Assembly: GCF_001514195.1 (NCBI RefSeq)
Contig: NZ_KQ948746.1
Span: forward strand, 206,864 to 244,943
Length of the DNA: 38,080 nt
Direction of reading: 5' to 3'
Source: Streptomyces griseorubiginosus
Lineage (GTDB): Bacteria; Actinomycetota; Actinomycetes; Streptomycetales; Streptomycetaceae
Part shown: in pieces, positions 24,290 to 32,464 of the stretch
How the letters are laid out: each line of letters starts with the position of its first letter
How positions within the stretch are numbered: the stretch's first letter is position 1
Made by a program: the position numbers and the translations under genes
The notes under the pieces: generated by a model
What the model saw: only the letters and a program-made list of their open reading frames with translations
The model's database searches: none
Told to the model about the DNA's origin: nothing

Positions 24290-24661
24290 TCAGACGGGGT
24301 CCGCGTGTCCACGGCCGCCGTCCTCCACACCGCGCAGCAGCTCGCGGCCGAACTCGACCATCTTCTTCGCGTAGTCCTCGGTCCACTCGGCGCGCTCGGC
24401 GATGTCCGCCGCGGTCAGCCGGTCGAAGCGCCGGGGGTCGGCCAGCTGCGCCGCCGCCATCGCCTGGAACTCGACCGCGCGGTCCGCCGCGGCGCGGAAC
24501 GCGTGCGCCAGCTCGGTGGCCCGGGCCAGCTGGGCGCGGGGGTCGTCGATCGACTCCAGATCGAAGAAGTGCTCGGGGTCGTCGGCCACCTGTGCGGGCT
24601 CGAACAGCAGGGGCGCGGGGCGTAGCCGCGGTTCGTTCCGACGCGGCGTGGGCTCCGCCAT
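24290..24661 (-). CDS. Conserved-looking small protein, unknown function
   Basis: This 123-aa soluble protein has a Pro/Arg-rich start and then a mostly helical, acidic body (AQLARATELAHAFRAAADRAVEF as a landmark). A short AADIAERAEW segment near the end may be a degenerate helix-turn-helix. ATG 24661 has GAGGAGG eight bases upstream, which makes it convincing. I do not recognise a family. It lies 170 bp downstream of the helicase stop on the same strand and could belong to the same transcript. Confidence 0.7.
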   Translation of the reverse strand: MAEPTPRRNEPRLRPAPLLFEPAQVADDPEHFFDLESIDDPRAQLARATELAHAFRAAADRAVEFQAMAAAQLADPRRFDRLTAADIAERAEWTEDYAKKMVEFGRELLRGVEDGGRGHADPV

Positions 24662-24831
24662 GTCTTCGTCCTCCTCGTAACCTCGTACCTCGTCCGTACC
24701 GGCGGCCCGACTGTGCATGGGCCACCGTCCATTGTCCCGCGCCCGTGCAAGAGGGCGGGACGCCTCCGGCGGTACCAAGGCCCACGGCGCTTGCGATGTT
24801 CCCGCTCACGGACTCCGCACGACGGGGCCGG

Positions 24832-26169
24832 TCATGGCCGCCACGCCACCCGGTGCTCTCCCAGCCGTGCCAGTACCGCGTGGTTCGCCTCCCAGCCGTC
24901 CGGGAACTTCACCAGCGTTCCCAGCTGGACCGGTTCCGTCGACGGGTAGTCGTCGAGCAGGTCGCTCACGCCCGCCCGGCACACCACGATGCAGGCGTGG
25001 CGGTGGCGGGAGGCCAGGACGCACAGGCGGCCCGTCTCCAGATGGAAGGCGGTGGCGTCGGGGCGGCCGGAAAGGGGATGCAGGACGACCGTGACGTCGT
25101 ACTCACGCCCCTGGAGCCGGTTCGCGGTGTCCACCGTGACGTCGGCGACACCGAGGTCCGCCAGCGCCGCGCGCACCGCCGCCGCCTGGTCCCGGTGCGC
25201 CGTGCCGACGGCGATCCGGTCGGCGGTCAGCGGTGTGGGATCCGGTGAGCGCTCCGACGTCGCCGCCCCGCCCCGGTCCAGCAGCCGCCGTACGACCGCC
25301 GCCACCGCCCGCACCGCCTCCGGGTCCGTGCGCGGAGTGTGCCGCGCGGGCAGCTCCAGTAGGCCCCAGCCGGATTCGGCCGCCGCGTCGATCACCTTGT
25401 CGGGGCCCGAGCCGTCCGACGGCACCGCGAAGGCGAGTCGGCGGTCGTCGTGGTCCGTGCCGCTACGGAAGGGGGTGTACGGGTAGAAGGCGTCCGAGAC
25501 CAGGGGTGCCGCCGAGGCCGGGAGCCGCCAGGAGACGGGGAGGCGGTGCTGCGGGAGTTCGGGGTTGTGCGCCAGCAGGGTCGTCACCGCGGAGGCCGAG
25601 GGGTCGTACGACAGCCCCGCCCACTGCTCGCTCCCCACGATCGCGAACGGATCCAGCTGCCCCGGGTCGCCCACGAACAGCGCCCGCTCGAACAGCCCCG
25701 CCACCGCCAGCAGCGAGTCGGACCGCATCTGGTACGCCTCGTCGACGATCGCGTGCGCCCACGGCTCGTCGACCTTCACATGCCCCCACTTGGCGGCCGT
25801 CGAGATCACGACCGGCAGCCCGGTGAGATCGCCCGCCTTCGCCGACTTGCGGACCTGGGGCAGGCGGTCCAGCGCCTTGTCGTACGGGTCGGCGTCGCTG
25901 CTGTGCAACCGCCCGACCGGCAGCTCCGGGTTCTTCTCGGCCAGTCTGAGCACGAGGTCGTCGACCTGGGCGTTGGTCTGCGCGACCACCATCAACGGGC
26001 GCCCCGCGTCGGCCAGTTCCAGCGCCGCGCGGACCACGAGGGTGGACTTGCCGGCGCCCGGCGGGGAGTCCACCACGACACCCCGGTGGGCGCCGTGCAG
26101 GGTGTCGCGGAGGATCGCCTCGGTGGCCTCGCCGGCGGCCGCTCCGGGATCGAAGACCTGGGTGGTCAC
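24832..26169 (-). CDS. SF1 (Upf1/Dna2-like) helicase or ATPase
   Basis: This 445-aa protein has the core motifs of a superfamily 1 helicase. Walker A is SPPGAGKST (35-43), Ia is VVAQTNAQVDDLV, II is IVDEAYQM (141-148) and III is GDPGQLDP (167-174). IV is SWRLP (213-217), V is VDTANRLQGREYDVTVV (346-362) and VI is VLASRHRHACIVV (384-396). DEAY and TxNxxQGxE-like motif V place it near the Upf1/Dna2 group, not UvrD. There are no large 1B/2B insertions, so it is a near-minimal motor. It overlaps the preceding 537-aa gene by 4 bp and probably works with it and the nuclease on DNA ends, replication intermediates or invading DNA. Confidence 0.87.
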   Translation of the reverse strand: MTTQVFDPGAAAGEATEAILRDTLHGAHRGVVVDSPPGAGKSTLVVRAALELADAGRPLMVVAQTNAQVDDLVLRLAEKNPELPVGRLHSSDADPYDKALDRLPQVRKSAKAGDLTGLPVVISTAAKWGHVKVDEPWAHAIVDEAYQMRSDSLLAVAGLFERALFVGDPGQLDPFAIVGSEQWAGLSYDPSASAVTTLLAHNPELPQHRLPVSWRLPASAAPLVSDAFYPYTPFRSGTDHDDRRLAFAVPSDGSGPDKVIDAAAESGWGLLELPARHTPRTDPEAVRAVAAVVRRLLDRGGAATSERSPDPTPLTADRIAVGTAHRDQAAAVRAALADLGVADVTVDTANRLQGREYDVTVVLHPLSGRPDATAFHLETGRLCVLASRHRHACIVVCRAGVSDLLDDYPSTEPVQLGTLVKFPDGWEANHAVLARLGEHRVAWRP

Positions 26170-27779
26170 AGCACGTCCTCCGGGGTCACGGGATCGGCGG
26201 TCTCCTGCACGGCCTCACCGGGCGGACCGCCGTGCGTCCAGGGCGTGTCCTCCGGCTCGGGCAGCTTCGCCCCACCCCGCTGCTCGTGCTCGAAGAGCGT
26301 GAAGCACACCCGGTCGCCCTTCTCCGGCACCGACCCTGCCTCCGGCTCCTTGCCGCGGCCCATCTTGTCGAGGATCTTGAGGACGATCAGGGCGCCACCC
26401 TCAGGCGAGCCCTCGGCGGAGTCCTCGTACCCCACGAACTCCGCCGACTGCGGCTTCCCGCCCAGCGAGCGGTACACCTTGGCCCGCTCGCCCAGATGCG
26501 GCCGGTCCTCGGTCCGTACGGTGACCAGCGGGCGTGGGCTCGGCCGCTTGCCCTCGCTGTACGTCATCACCACGTCGGTGACCTCCCCGGCGAACGCCTC
26601 CCCGGCCAGCCGCCGCCCCGCCATCACCAGCGGGTCGTCCAGTGCCTCCTGCGCCTCCAGGCGGGCCTGTTCGCGCTCGCGTGAGGCGAGTTTGTTGGCG
26701 GCGGTGACCGCGTCGTCGCGGCGCGGCTGCGGGGGCTCGCCCGCCGTGACCCGGTCGCGGTGGCCGGTGAACGACCAGCGGTCGCGCGTCCACCGCTCCT
26801 CGACGTGCGCCCCCTCGGGCAGCGCCCGCAGCAGGTCGATGCCGTGCCACACCGCGTCCCAGGTGGGGCGGGTCCGGCTGAGGACGAGGCCGCGGATCTC
26901 CTCTTCGGCGGCGGTGAGCGCGCCGAGCCGGTCGTCGGCCTCCAGACCGTCCTCGGCGGCATGGAGGGCGGTGCGCGCGCGGTCGTAGCGCTCGAAGGCG
27001 GGGGCGAGCAGCTTGTTGTCGAACGCCGGGTCGGTGGCCGGGCCGGCCGGGGGGTGCCGCAACTGGCCCTGCTCGTCCCGGGCGAGCTCGGCCTCCAGCG
27101 CGGCCTCGGCGCCCGAGCGGCCCTCGGGCGGGTCGATCCACGCGAGCAGCGCGCCCAGGTGCTGGTCCTCCAGGGTGGACTGGCCGGTGGACCAGTGCCG
27201 GGCCAGCAGGTCCGTCATCGCCGGCAGCAGCGAGGAGCCCGGCATCCGGGCGCGCTCCCCGAAGTGGGTCAGCCACCGGCCCAGCAACGGCACCCGGGGC
27301 GGGGCCGGATAGGGCGTCTCCGGGTCCTGCTCCGCCGTACGCCGAAAGCGCATGGAGCGCCCCAGCAGCCGGAGGAAATCGACGCCCGCGCGGCTCGGCA
27401 CGATCAGCTGCGGGGCGTCCGCGCACAGTTCGACCTCGACCTTGACGCGCTTGCCGGTCTCCGGGTCGGTCTCGTTGCGCTCGGCGGCCTCCACCGACTC
27501 CGCGTAACCGTCGACGTAGGGCAGCACGATGTCCGCCAGCTCGGACAGGAACGCGAACCGGAGGTCCCGGTCCCGGGGCTGCGGTACGACCAGCAGCTGC
27601 GGGGCGTCCCGGTCGGTGCCCACGAGCGCGCCGAGCGGGGCACCGGCCTCGCCCGCGGTGGTGAGCGGGACGAGGACGAGGGGGTGGTCGGAGAGATGGC
27701 GGTGCCGGACCGTGGCGGCCGGCTGGGCACGGCCGGTGCTGACGGCTTCCAGGCGGGCCAGGGTGGTGATCAGCGACAT
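26166..27779 (-). CDS. Unknown 537-aa protein linking nuclease and helicase genes
   Basis: I recognise no domain in this 537-aa cytoplasmic protein. The N-terminal third is beta/alpha with LVLVPLTTAGEAGAPLGALV and two repeats of a QLLVVPQ/QLIVPS-like strand. The middle is helical and charged. A C-terminal region (about 400-500) is beta-rich with DRPHLGERAKVYRSLGG and GDRVCFTLFEHEQRGG, possibly an OB- or SH3-like fold. The ATG at 27779 lies inside the nuclease gene (10-bp overlap); the open frame beyond it to 28829 is antisense-type noise. It also overlaps the helicase by 4 bp. The tight coupling suggests a structural subunit or loader for the pair. Confidence 0.8.
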   Translation of the reverse strand: MSLITTLARLEAVSTGRAQPAATVRHRHLSDHPLVLVPLTTAGEAGAPLGALVGTDRDAPQLLVVPQPRDRDLRFAFLSELADIVLPYVDGYAESVEAAERNETDPETGKRVKVEVELCADAPQLIVPSRAGVDFLRLLGRSMRFRRTAEQDPETPYPAPPRVPLLGRWLTHFGERARMPGSSLLPAMTDLLARHWSTGQSTLEDQHLGALLAWIDPPEGRSGAEAALEAELARDEQGQLRHPPAGPATDPAFDNKLLAPAFERYDRARTALHAAEDGLEADDRLGALTAAEEEIRGLVLSRTRPTWDAVWHGIDLLRALPEGAHVEERWTRDRWSFTGHRDRVTAGEPPQPRRDDAVTAANKLASREREQARLEAQEALDDPLVMAGRRLAGEAFAGEVTDVVMTYSEGKRPSPRPLVTVRTEDRPHLGERAKVYRSLGGKPQSAEFVGYEDSAEGSPEGGALIVLKILDKMGRGKEPEAGSVPEKGDRVCFTLFEHEQRGGAKLPEPEDTPWTHGGPPGEAVQETADPVTPEDVL

Positions 27780-29005
27780 GCGCTCACCCCCAGGGCCTCG
27801 GCCGGCCCTTCCGGGGTCTCCGGACGGCGCCGCAGGACTTCCGGACGTGCCCCCAGGGCCTCCGACCGCAGCTCCGCCGCTCGCCGCAGGGCCGCCACCG
27901 CCGGGTCGTCCGGGTCGCCGGTCTCGCCGCGGGCCGCCGCCAGGACGTCCTCCACCGTCGTCAGGCCGCCCAGCTCCGCGCGGACCGAGCGGCCCAGGGA
28001 GGTCACCGCGCCCTCCGCGCGGGAGCGGTCGCGGCAGTGGAAGGCGAGTTCGCACGCGGACAGGCACTCGGGCGCGTAGGTCGCCGGGACCGACTCGACC
28101 GCGGCGGTCAGCTCGGCGGCGGGCAGGTCCGGGGCGAAGCAGGTGCCTTCGGGAAGCGTGTCGGCGATGTCCTCGATGCGGGTCAGGCGGGCCAGTTGGC
28201 GGGCCGTGACCGCGCGCTGTTTGCGGATGTCGACGGCGGAGGCGGCGGGGAGGTTGGAGAAGTCCTTGGGGCAGACCAGCAGGACGCGGTGGCGGACCTT
28301 CGGCGCCGGGTCCAGCCGGGCCGCGACCTCCTCCAGCGCCAGGACGTACACCGCGGCCTGGCGGGCGGCCGCGCCCACCTTCGACGGGTCCGCCGAACCG
28401 TCCAGCAGCGGGAAGGACTTGATCTCCACGACGGTCCAACTGCCGTCCGGGTGCACGACCACCGCGTCCGGCTCCAGGAAGGCGGGGGAACCGGCGACGT
28501 CGAGCGCGAGCATGGGGTGGTCGAGGAGCGTCCAGGCGCCGGCGGTCGCTTCCCGCAGGGCGAGGGCCGTCCGCGCGGTGCGGCCCTCGGGGCCGATCGC
28601 GGTGAGGTCGGGGACCTCGGCCTCGGCGGGCGGTTCGGCACCGCGGTCCAGGCGCTCGTGCACCAGCCGCAGCAGCTCCGCGCCGCCGTCCGCCTTGACC
28701 TTCGCCTCGAAGGCGTTGCCACGGGTCAGGGCGAACTGCGACTGCCCGAAGGCCGAGGGGGCGCCCAGCGCGCTCGCCAGCGCCGTCTTGTTCACCCCCG
28801 CGCCGTCGAGGATCGCGCGCCGCTTGCACCCGGGGTTCGCGGCCAGGGCCGCGAGGGCGCGGGCGTCCAGCGCCTTGGCCGGGACCTCGGGGCCGCGCAG
28901 CTCAGCGAGCCGCTGCCGGAGCGCCGTCCCCCGCGTCCGTGGGAGCGGCACTCGGCTCGGCTCCGCCTGCGAACCGGGACTCACGCTGCCGTGGAATGTG
29001 CTCAC
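27770..29005 (-). CDS. Cas4/AddB/Dna2-like Fe-S PD-(D/E)XK nuclease
   Basis: This 411-aa protein shows every hallmark of a RecB-type nuclease with an iron-sulfur cluster. The cysteines are Cys60 (NPGCKRR) before the domain and Cys314, Cys318 and Cys324 (CLSACELAFHC) after it. In between are RGNAFE (Glu100), LEPD (Asp180), VVEIKS (Glu194, Lys196) and QAAVY (Gln216...Tyr220). This is the architecture of Cas4, AddB and the Dna2 nuclease half, enzymes that cut single-stranded DNA ends. The GTG at 29005 makes the gene overlap the PAP2 gene by 104 bp; a GTG at 28954 would reduce this. It is first in the overlapping nuclease / unknown / helicase operon. Confidence 0.88.
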   Translation of the reverse strand: MSTFHGSVSPGSQAEPSRVPLPRTRGTALRQRLAELRGPEVPAKALDARALAALAANPGCKRRAILDGAGVNKTALASALGAPSAFGQSQFALTRGNAFEAKVKADGGAELLRLVHERLDRGAEPPAEAEVPDLTAIGPEGRTARTALALREATAGAWTLLDHPMLALDVAGSPAFLEPDAVVVHPDGSWTVVEIKSFPLLDGSADPSKVGAAARQAAVYVLALEEVAARLDPAPKVRHRVLLVCPKDFSNLPAASAVDIRKQRAVTARQLARLTRIEDIADTLPEGTCFAPDLPAAELTAAVESVPATYAPECLSACELAFHCRDRSRAEGAVTSLGRSVRAELGGLTTVEDVLAAARGETGDPDDPAVAALRRAAELRSEALGARPEVLRRRPETPEGPAEALGVSACR

Positions 29006-29855
29006 CCGCCGAAGTCTGGCATCCGGCACTGACAATTGAGGGCTCTGCGTCCCGAGAGGCGAGGGAGACGGTGGTGATCCGGGCCCGGACACCCGCCGTG
29101 GCCCGCGTCGCGACCCGGCTGACGTACGGGGCGAGCAGGAACCCGAGCCCCATCACGACCGCGCCCGCGACCGCGTCGAGGAAGTAGTGGTTCGCGGTGC
29201 CCATCACCACGATCGTGGTGATCAGCGGGTAGGCCACGGCCGCGACCCTCGTCGTCCGCGTGGTGCCGTAGCGCCACAGCATCACTCCGCACCACAGGGC
29301 CCAGCCGACGTGCAGGCTCGGCATGGCCGCGTACTGGTTCGTCATGCCGCCCATGCCCCGCGGGGCGCTCGCCTCGCCGCCCCACCAGCCGTACGAGCTG
29401 TACTGGGCCATGGTGTCGACGAAGCCGTGGCCCGCAGACAGCAGGCGGGGCGGGCAGGTCGGCAGCAGGGTGAAGCCGATCAGGCCCATGAAGGTGGACG
29501 TCATCAGCCAGGTGCGGGCCGCCCGGTAGTGCGCGCTGCGGGAGCGGAAGAGCCAGATCAGGACGGCCGGCGTGACCAGGTAGTGCAGCGAGGCGTACCA
29601 GAAGTCCGCGGGCACGCCGATCCAGGCCTCGCTGGTGAACAGCCGGTTCAACGGGTGCTCGGCGTTGATGTGCAGGAACTTCTCGACCTTCAGGATCGCG
29701 AGACCGTGGTCGACGGCACCGGACACATCGCCCCGGGCCAGCAGCCGCCCCGCGCTGTAGCAGGCGTACACCAGCACGATCAGGGGCAGCTCGGTCCACC
29801 AACGCAGCCGCGTGTCCGGGACTGCCTCGGTGCCTGGTGTCTCGGTCAGCGGCAT
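28902..29855 (-). CDS. PAP2-family (Aur1-like) membrane phosphatase
   Basis: This 317-aa integral membrane protein has about six membrane segments and the PAP2 active-site motifs MPSLHVGWALW and ANHYFLDAVAG (His and Asp of the catalytic pair). It resembles the phosphatase/inositol-transferase (Aur1-like) branch and may act on a lipid phosphate or phosphoinositol. The first motif KX6RP is not clear, which is usual for this branch. ATG 29855 has GGGGGACAGGA upstream; the longer frame to 30317 is non-coding. The C-terminal 40 residues are low-complexity and overlap the nuclease start by 104 bp. It is divergent from the histidine phosphatase across 208 bp. Confidence 0.87.
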   Translation of the reverse strand: MPLTETPGTEAVPDTRLRWWTELPLIVLVYACYSAGRLLARGDVSGAVDHGLAILKVEKFLHINAEHPLNRLFTSEAWIGVPADFWYASLHYLVTPAVLIWLFRSRSAHYRAARTWLMTSTFMGLIGFTLLPTCPPRLLSAGHGFVDTMAQYSSYGWWGGEASAPRGMGGMTNQYAAMPSLHVGWALWCGVMLWRYGTTRTTRVAAVAYPLITTIVVMGTANHYFLDAVAGAVVMGLGFLLAPYVSRVATRATAGVRARITTVSLASRDAEPSIVSAGCQTSAGEHIPRQRESRFAGGAEPSAAPTDAGDGAPAAAR

Positions 29856-30063
29856 CCGATCCTGTCCCCCTTCGTTTCGCGCGGCTTCCGGTGGTCGTTT
29901 CCGGTCGTGCCACTTTACGGCGTATGTGCGGGCCCCTGTGGAGTGCCCCCACGCAGCGCCTTCGGATGTCGAAGACGCAGAGATCGCCCTTCGGGTTGCC
30001 CTCCCACAGGGTGCGCGATGATGGAGGGGTTCCGCCTCCGTTTTCCCCCGGAAAGGTTTCTTC

Positions 30064-30660
30064 ATGGCACCGCGCATCCTGCTGGCCCGGCACGGACAGA
30101 CCGAGTGGTCGCTGTCCGGCAAGCACACGGGCAGGACGGACGTGCCGCTTCTGGAGGAGGGCCGGCGGGGGGCCAAGCTGCTCGGCGAACGGCTGCACCG
30201 GGCACCGTACGACGGCCTGGCCGGGGTGGAGATCCGCACGAGCCCGCTGGCACGCGCGCGTGAGACCTGCGAGCTCGCCGGGTTCGGGGAGCGGGCGGTC
30301 ACCTGGGACACGCTCATGGAGTGGGACTACGGCGCGTACGAGGGCATGACGCCGGAGGAGATCCAGGCGGTGCGGCCGGGGTGGCTGATCTGGCGGGACG
30401 GGGTCCCTTCGGGGGAGTCCCTGGAGCAGGTCGCCGCGCGGGCGGACGAGGTCGTGGCCTGGGCCAGGTCCGCGGACCGGGATGTGCTGGTGTTCGCCCA
30501 CGGGCACATCCTGCGGTCCATCGGGGCGCGGTGGCTCGGGGCGCCGATCGATTTCGCTGCGCGGATACGCCTCAATCCGACGTCCTTGTCTGTGCTGGGG
30601 TGGGCTTACGGGGAGCCGGCGATCGAGAGCTGGAACGACTTGGGGCACCTGGGTTCGTAG
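30064..30660 (+). CDS. Histidine phosphatase family protein (phosphoglycerate mutase-like)
   Basis: This 198-aa cytoplasmic enzyme removes a phosphate group through a phosphohistidine. The motif RHG (Arg9, His10 as nucleophile) is followed by Arg64 in TSPLARARET, Glu86 in LMEWDYG as the proton donor, and His146 in FAHGHILR. It is of the CobC/PhoE/GpmB-type size; the substrate cannot be told. ATG 30064 follows a GGAAAGG stretch. It reads away from the PAP2 gene and ends just before the large inverted repeat. Confidence 0.9.
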   Translation: MAPRILLARHGQTEWSLSGKHTGRTDVPLLEEGRRGAKLLGERLHRAPYDGLAGVEIRTSPLARARETCELAGFGERAVTWDTLMEWDYGAYEGMTPEEIQAVRPGWLIWRDGVPSGESLEQVAARADEVVAWARSADRDVLVFAHGHILRSIGARWLGAPIDFAARIRLNPTSLSVLGWAYGEPAIESWNDLGHLGS

Positions 30661-30664
30661 TCGG

Positions 30665-30776
30665 GTGCGGCTGAGCGGGGGCTGGTCGCGCAGTTCCCCG
30701 CGCCCCTGAAAGACGTGACTGCACCCACCTTCAGGGGCGCGGGGAACTGCGCGAGAAGCCCCCACCGGGCCGCAGT
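30665..30776. repeat. Large inverted repeat (34-bp arms, 2 mismatches)
   Basis: The left arm 30677-30710 and right arm 30730-30763 are complementary over 34 bp with two mismatches around a 19-bp loop. GCGGC/GCCGC pairing extends further out. The arms share GGGGCGCGGGG and CAGCCCCCACCGG-type blocks with 5861-5940. It lies between converging genes and could end transcription both ways or be a dispersed REP-like element. The 132-bp gap holds nothing else. Confidence 0.8.
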
Positions 30777-30792
30777 CGAACACGAACCCCCG

Positions 30793-32199
30793 TCACGCAC
30801 TCCTCGGCGTGGACGCATGGCGTTCCAGGAACGCCGACACCCCCGCCGCCCTCCGATGCGGCAGCAGCACCCTCGCCGTTCCCGCCAGCATCGTCTGGAT
30901 GCGGGAGGACTGGACCTCGCCCAGCAGCTCCAGCACCCGCAGTCCCGCCGCCGCCCCCTCGTCGGGCCGGCCGCCGCGGGCCAGGTCGTCGGCCAGTTCG
31001 GCGGTGTACAGCGCGATGTTGCGGGTGAAGTGCGGGTCCTGGAGGTCCGCCGCCCGGCGTGCGTGCCGGGCGGCCCGGCGCCAGTCGCCCAGCGTGGACC
31101 AGCACTGCGCCTCCAGGCCTTCCAGCTCGGCCTCGCCGTAGAAGCTCATCCACTCGGGGTCCGAGTCGCCGACCCCCCGCTCGAAGTAGGCCTGCGCGCG
31201 GGCGAGGGCCTGCTCGCAGCCGGTGCGGTCGGCGAGGCCCGCCCAGCCGCCCGCCTCGCGCAGCGAGAGCAGCGACATCAGCCGGGCCGAGCCCAGCGGC
31301 CGTGCCACGCGCTGCGCCGCCTGCGCGGCCCGCACCGCCTCCCGCGGCCGGCCCGCGTCGCGCGCGAGGAAGGCCGTGTTGCAGAAGGCGTGCGCCTCCA
31401 GGGCGTCGTCACCCGTGACCCGGGCCGTCGCGAGGGCCTCCGCGTAGTGCGAGCGGGCGTCGTCGAACCGCCCCGAGTCGTGCGCCAGCCAGCCCACCGA
31501 GATGGCGAGTTCACCCGCGCCCGCGTGCAGCCGGTCGGCGGTCGTCTGCCGGGTCGCGCCCGCGTCCAGGAGCGCGTAGGCGGCGCGCAGCGGAGCAGCC
31601 GCGCGCCGGTACAGGCCGTCCGCGCCGTGCCGGTCGTCCAGCAACCGGATCCTGCGGACGGCTTCCTCCAGGGCACCCGCCTCGCTCGCCCCGGCGCGGC
31701 GCACCGGCCGCCCGGCGGCGGTGGCGTCGGCGGCGAGCCCGAGGGGGCCCAGCGAGGCGGCGGCCACCGTGGCGCCCCCACCGGTCATGAATGCGCGACG
31801 CAGCACGTCGCTCTCCTCGTAGTTGTCGTACGTCTCGTCAGGGTCCTGCGTGTCTTGCGTGTCATACGGCTCGTACGCCCCCCGCGTCTCAGACGCGTCC
31901 CGTGACCTGCGCCCGCGTACCGTCGCGCGGGGCGCGAAGCCCAGGTCGGTGAGCGTGCGGCCGGGGAACATGTGCAGGAACACCCGTTCGTACGCGTAGT
32001 TGGGGCAGCGGATCTCGCCCGCCTCGACGCGGCCCACATAGCGTGCGTCGCAGCTGACCAGCTCGCCGATCTCGCGCGCGGCCCGCCGTACCGCCGCGGC
32101 GAACTCGGCCGGCGAGCGCTGGCCGCGCAGGCGCCGGAACACGAGGTTCGGCCGCGGTGGCATGGGGGACTGGGACGAGGTCATCTGTGACGACGCCAT
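30793..32199 (-). CDS. HTH/TPR regulatory protein (NsdA-like family)
   Basis: This 468-aa protein has an N-terminal helix-turn-helix-like region (about 18-75; FAAAVRRAAREIGELVSCDARYVGRVEAGE as landmark) and a short acidic linker. A Gly/Ala segment (VAAASLGPLGLAADATA) that could be an anchor or Tat-like remnant follows. The rest is a long TPR-like helical array (AHAFCNTAFLARDAGRPREAVRAAQAA and similar). It resembles the streptomycete NsdA group, some of which repress sporulation and antibiotic production. ATG 32199 has AGAGGA seven bases upstream. It is divergent from the small gene at 32465. The target is unknown. Confidence 0.8.
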   Translation of the reverse strand: MASSQMTSSQSPMPPRPNLVFRRLRGQRSPAEFAAAVRRAAREIGELVSCDARYVGRVEAGEIRCPNYAYERVFLHMFPGRTLTDLGFAPRATVRGRRSRDASETRGAYEPYDTQDTQDPDETYDNYEESDVLRRAFMTGGGATVAAASLGPLGLAADATAAGRPVRRAGASEAGALEEAVRRIRLLDDRHGADGLYRRAAAPLRAAYALLDAGATRQTTADRLHAGAGELAISVGWLAHDSGRFDDARSHYAEALATARVTGDDALEAHAFCNTAFLARDAGRPREAVRAAQAAQRVARPLGSARLMSLLSLREAGGWAGLADRTGCEQALARAQAYFERGVGDSDPEWMSFYGEAELEGLEAQCWSTLGDWRRAARHARRAADLQDPHFTRNIALYTAELADDLARGGRPDEGAAAGLRVLELLGEVQSSRIQTMLAGTARVLLPHRRAAGVSAFLERHASTPRSA

Positions 32200-32464
32200 G
32201 GCCGGGTCCTCTCGTGCGAACCGTCGAACCATGCCGGAGGTGGGGCGAGTTGACTGGTTTGTCAGTGTGACGCCCTGTTTCCGGCGGGCAAGAACGTACC
32301 GGCTGTGTCCGGGTCGCCACGCGGGGTTTGGCTACAAACCGGATATCTCATCCGAGATCTGCCATGAACTGCCATCCTTTGCGGCGGACTTCCGCCGTAG
32401 CCGTTGACGCGGGCGCGCGTTGAACCCCGTGGAGTCGGACGAGGGTTCCTTGATGGAGGCCGCG
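32200..32464. promoter_or_regulatory. Divergent region with two adjacent hairpins
   Basis: This gap between the TPR regulator and the next gene holds GGTTTG-gcta-CAAACC (32325-32340) and, five bases later, ATCTC-atcc-GAGAT (32345-32358). A third dyad CGGCGG-actt-CCGCCG lies near 32381. These may be operators of the TPR regulator. No gene is seen. Confidence 0.45.

Noticed and set aside
27780..28829. Upstream extension of the 537-aa protein's reading frame
   Set aside because: The extension is Arg/Gly/Pro-rich and lies wholly inside the nuclease gene in another frame; the ATG at 27779 fits the overlap pattern.
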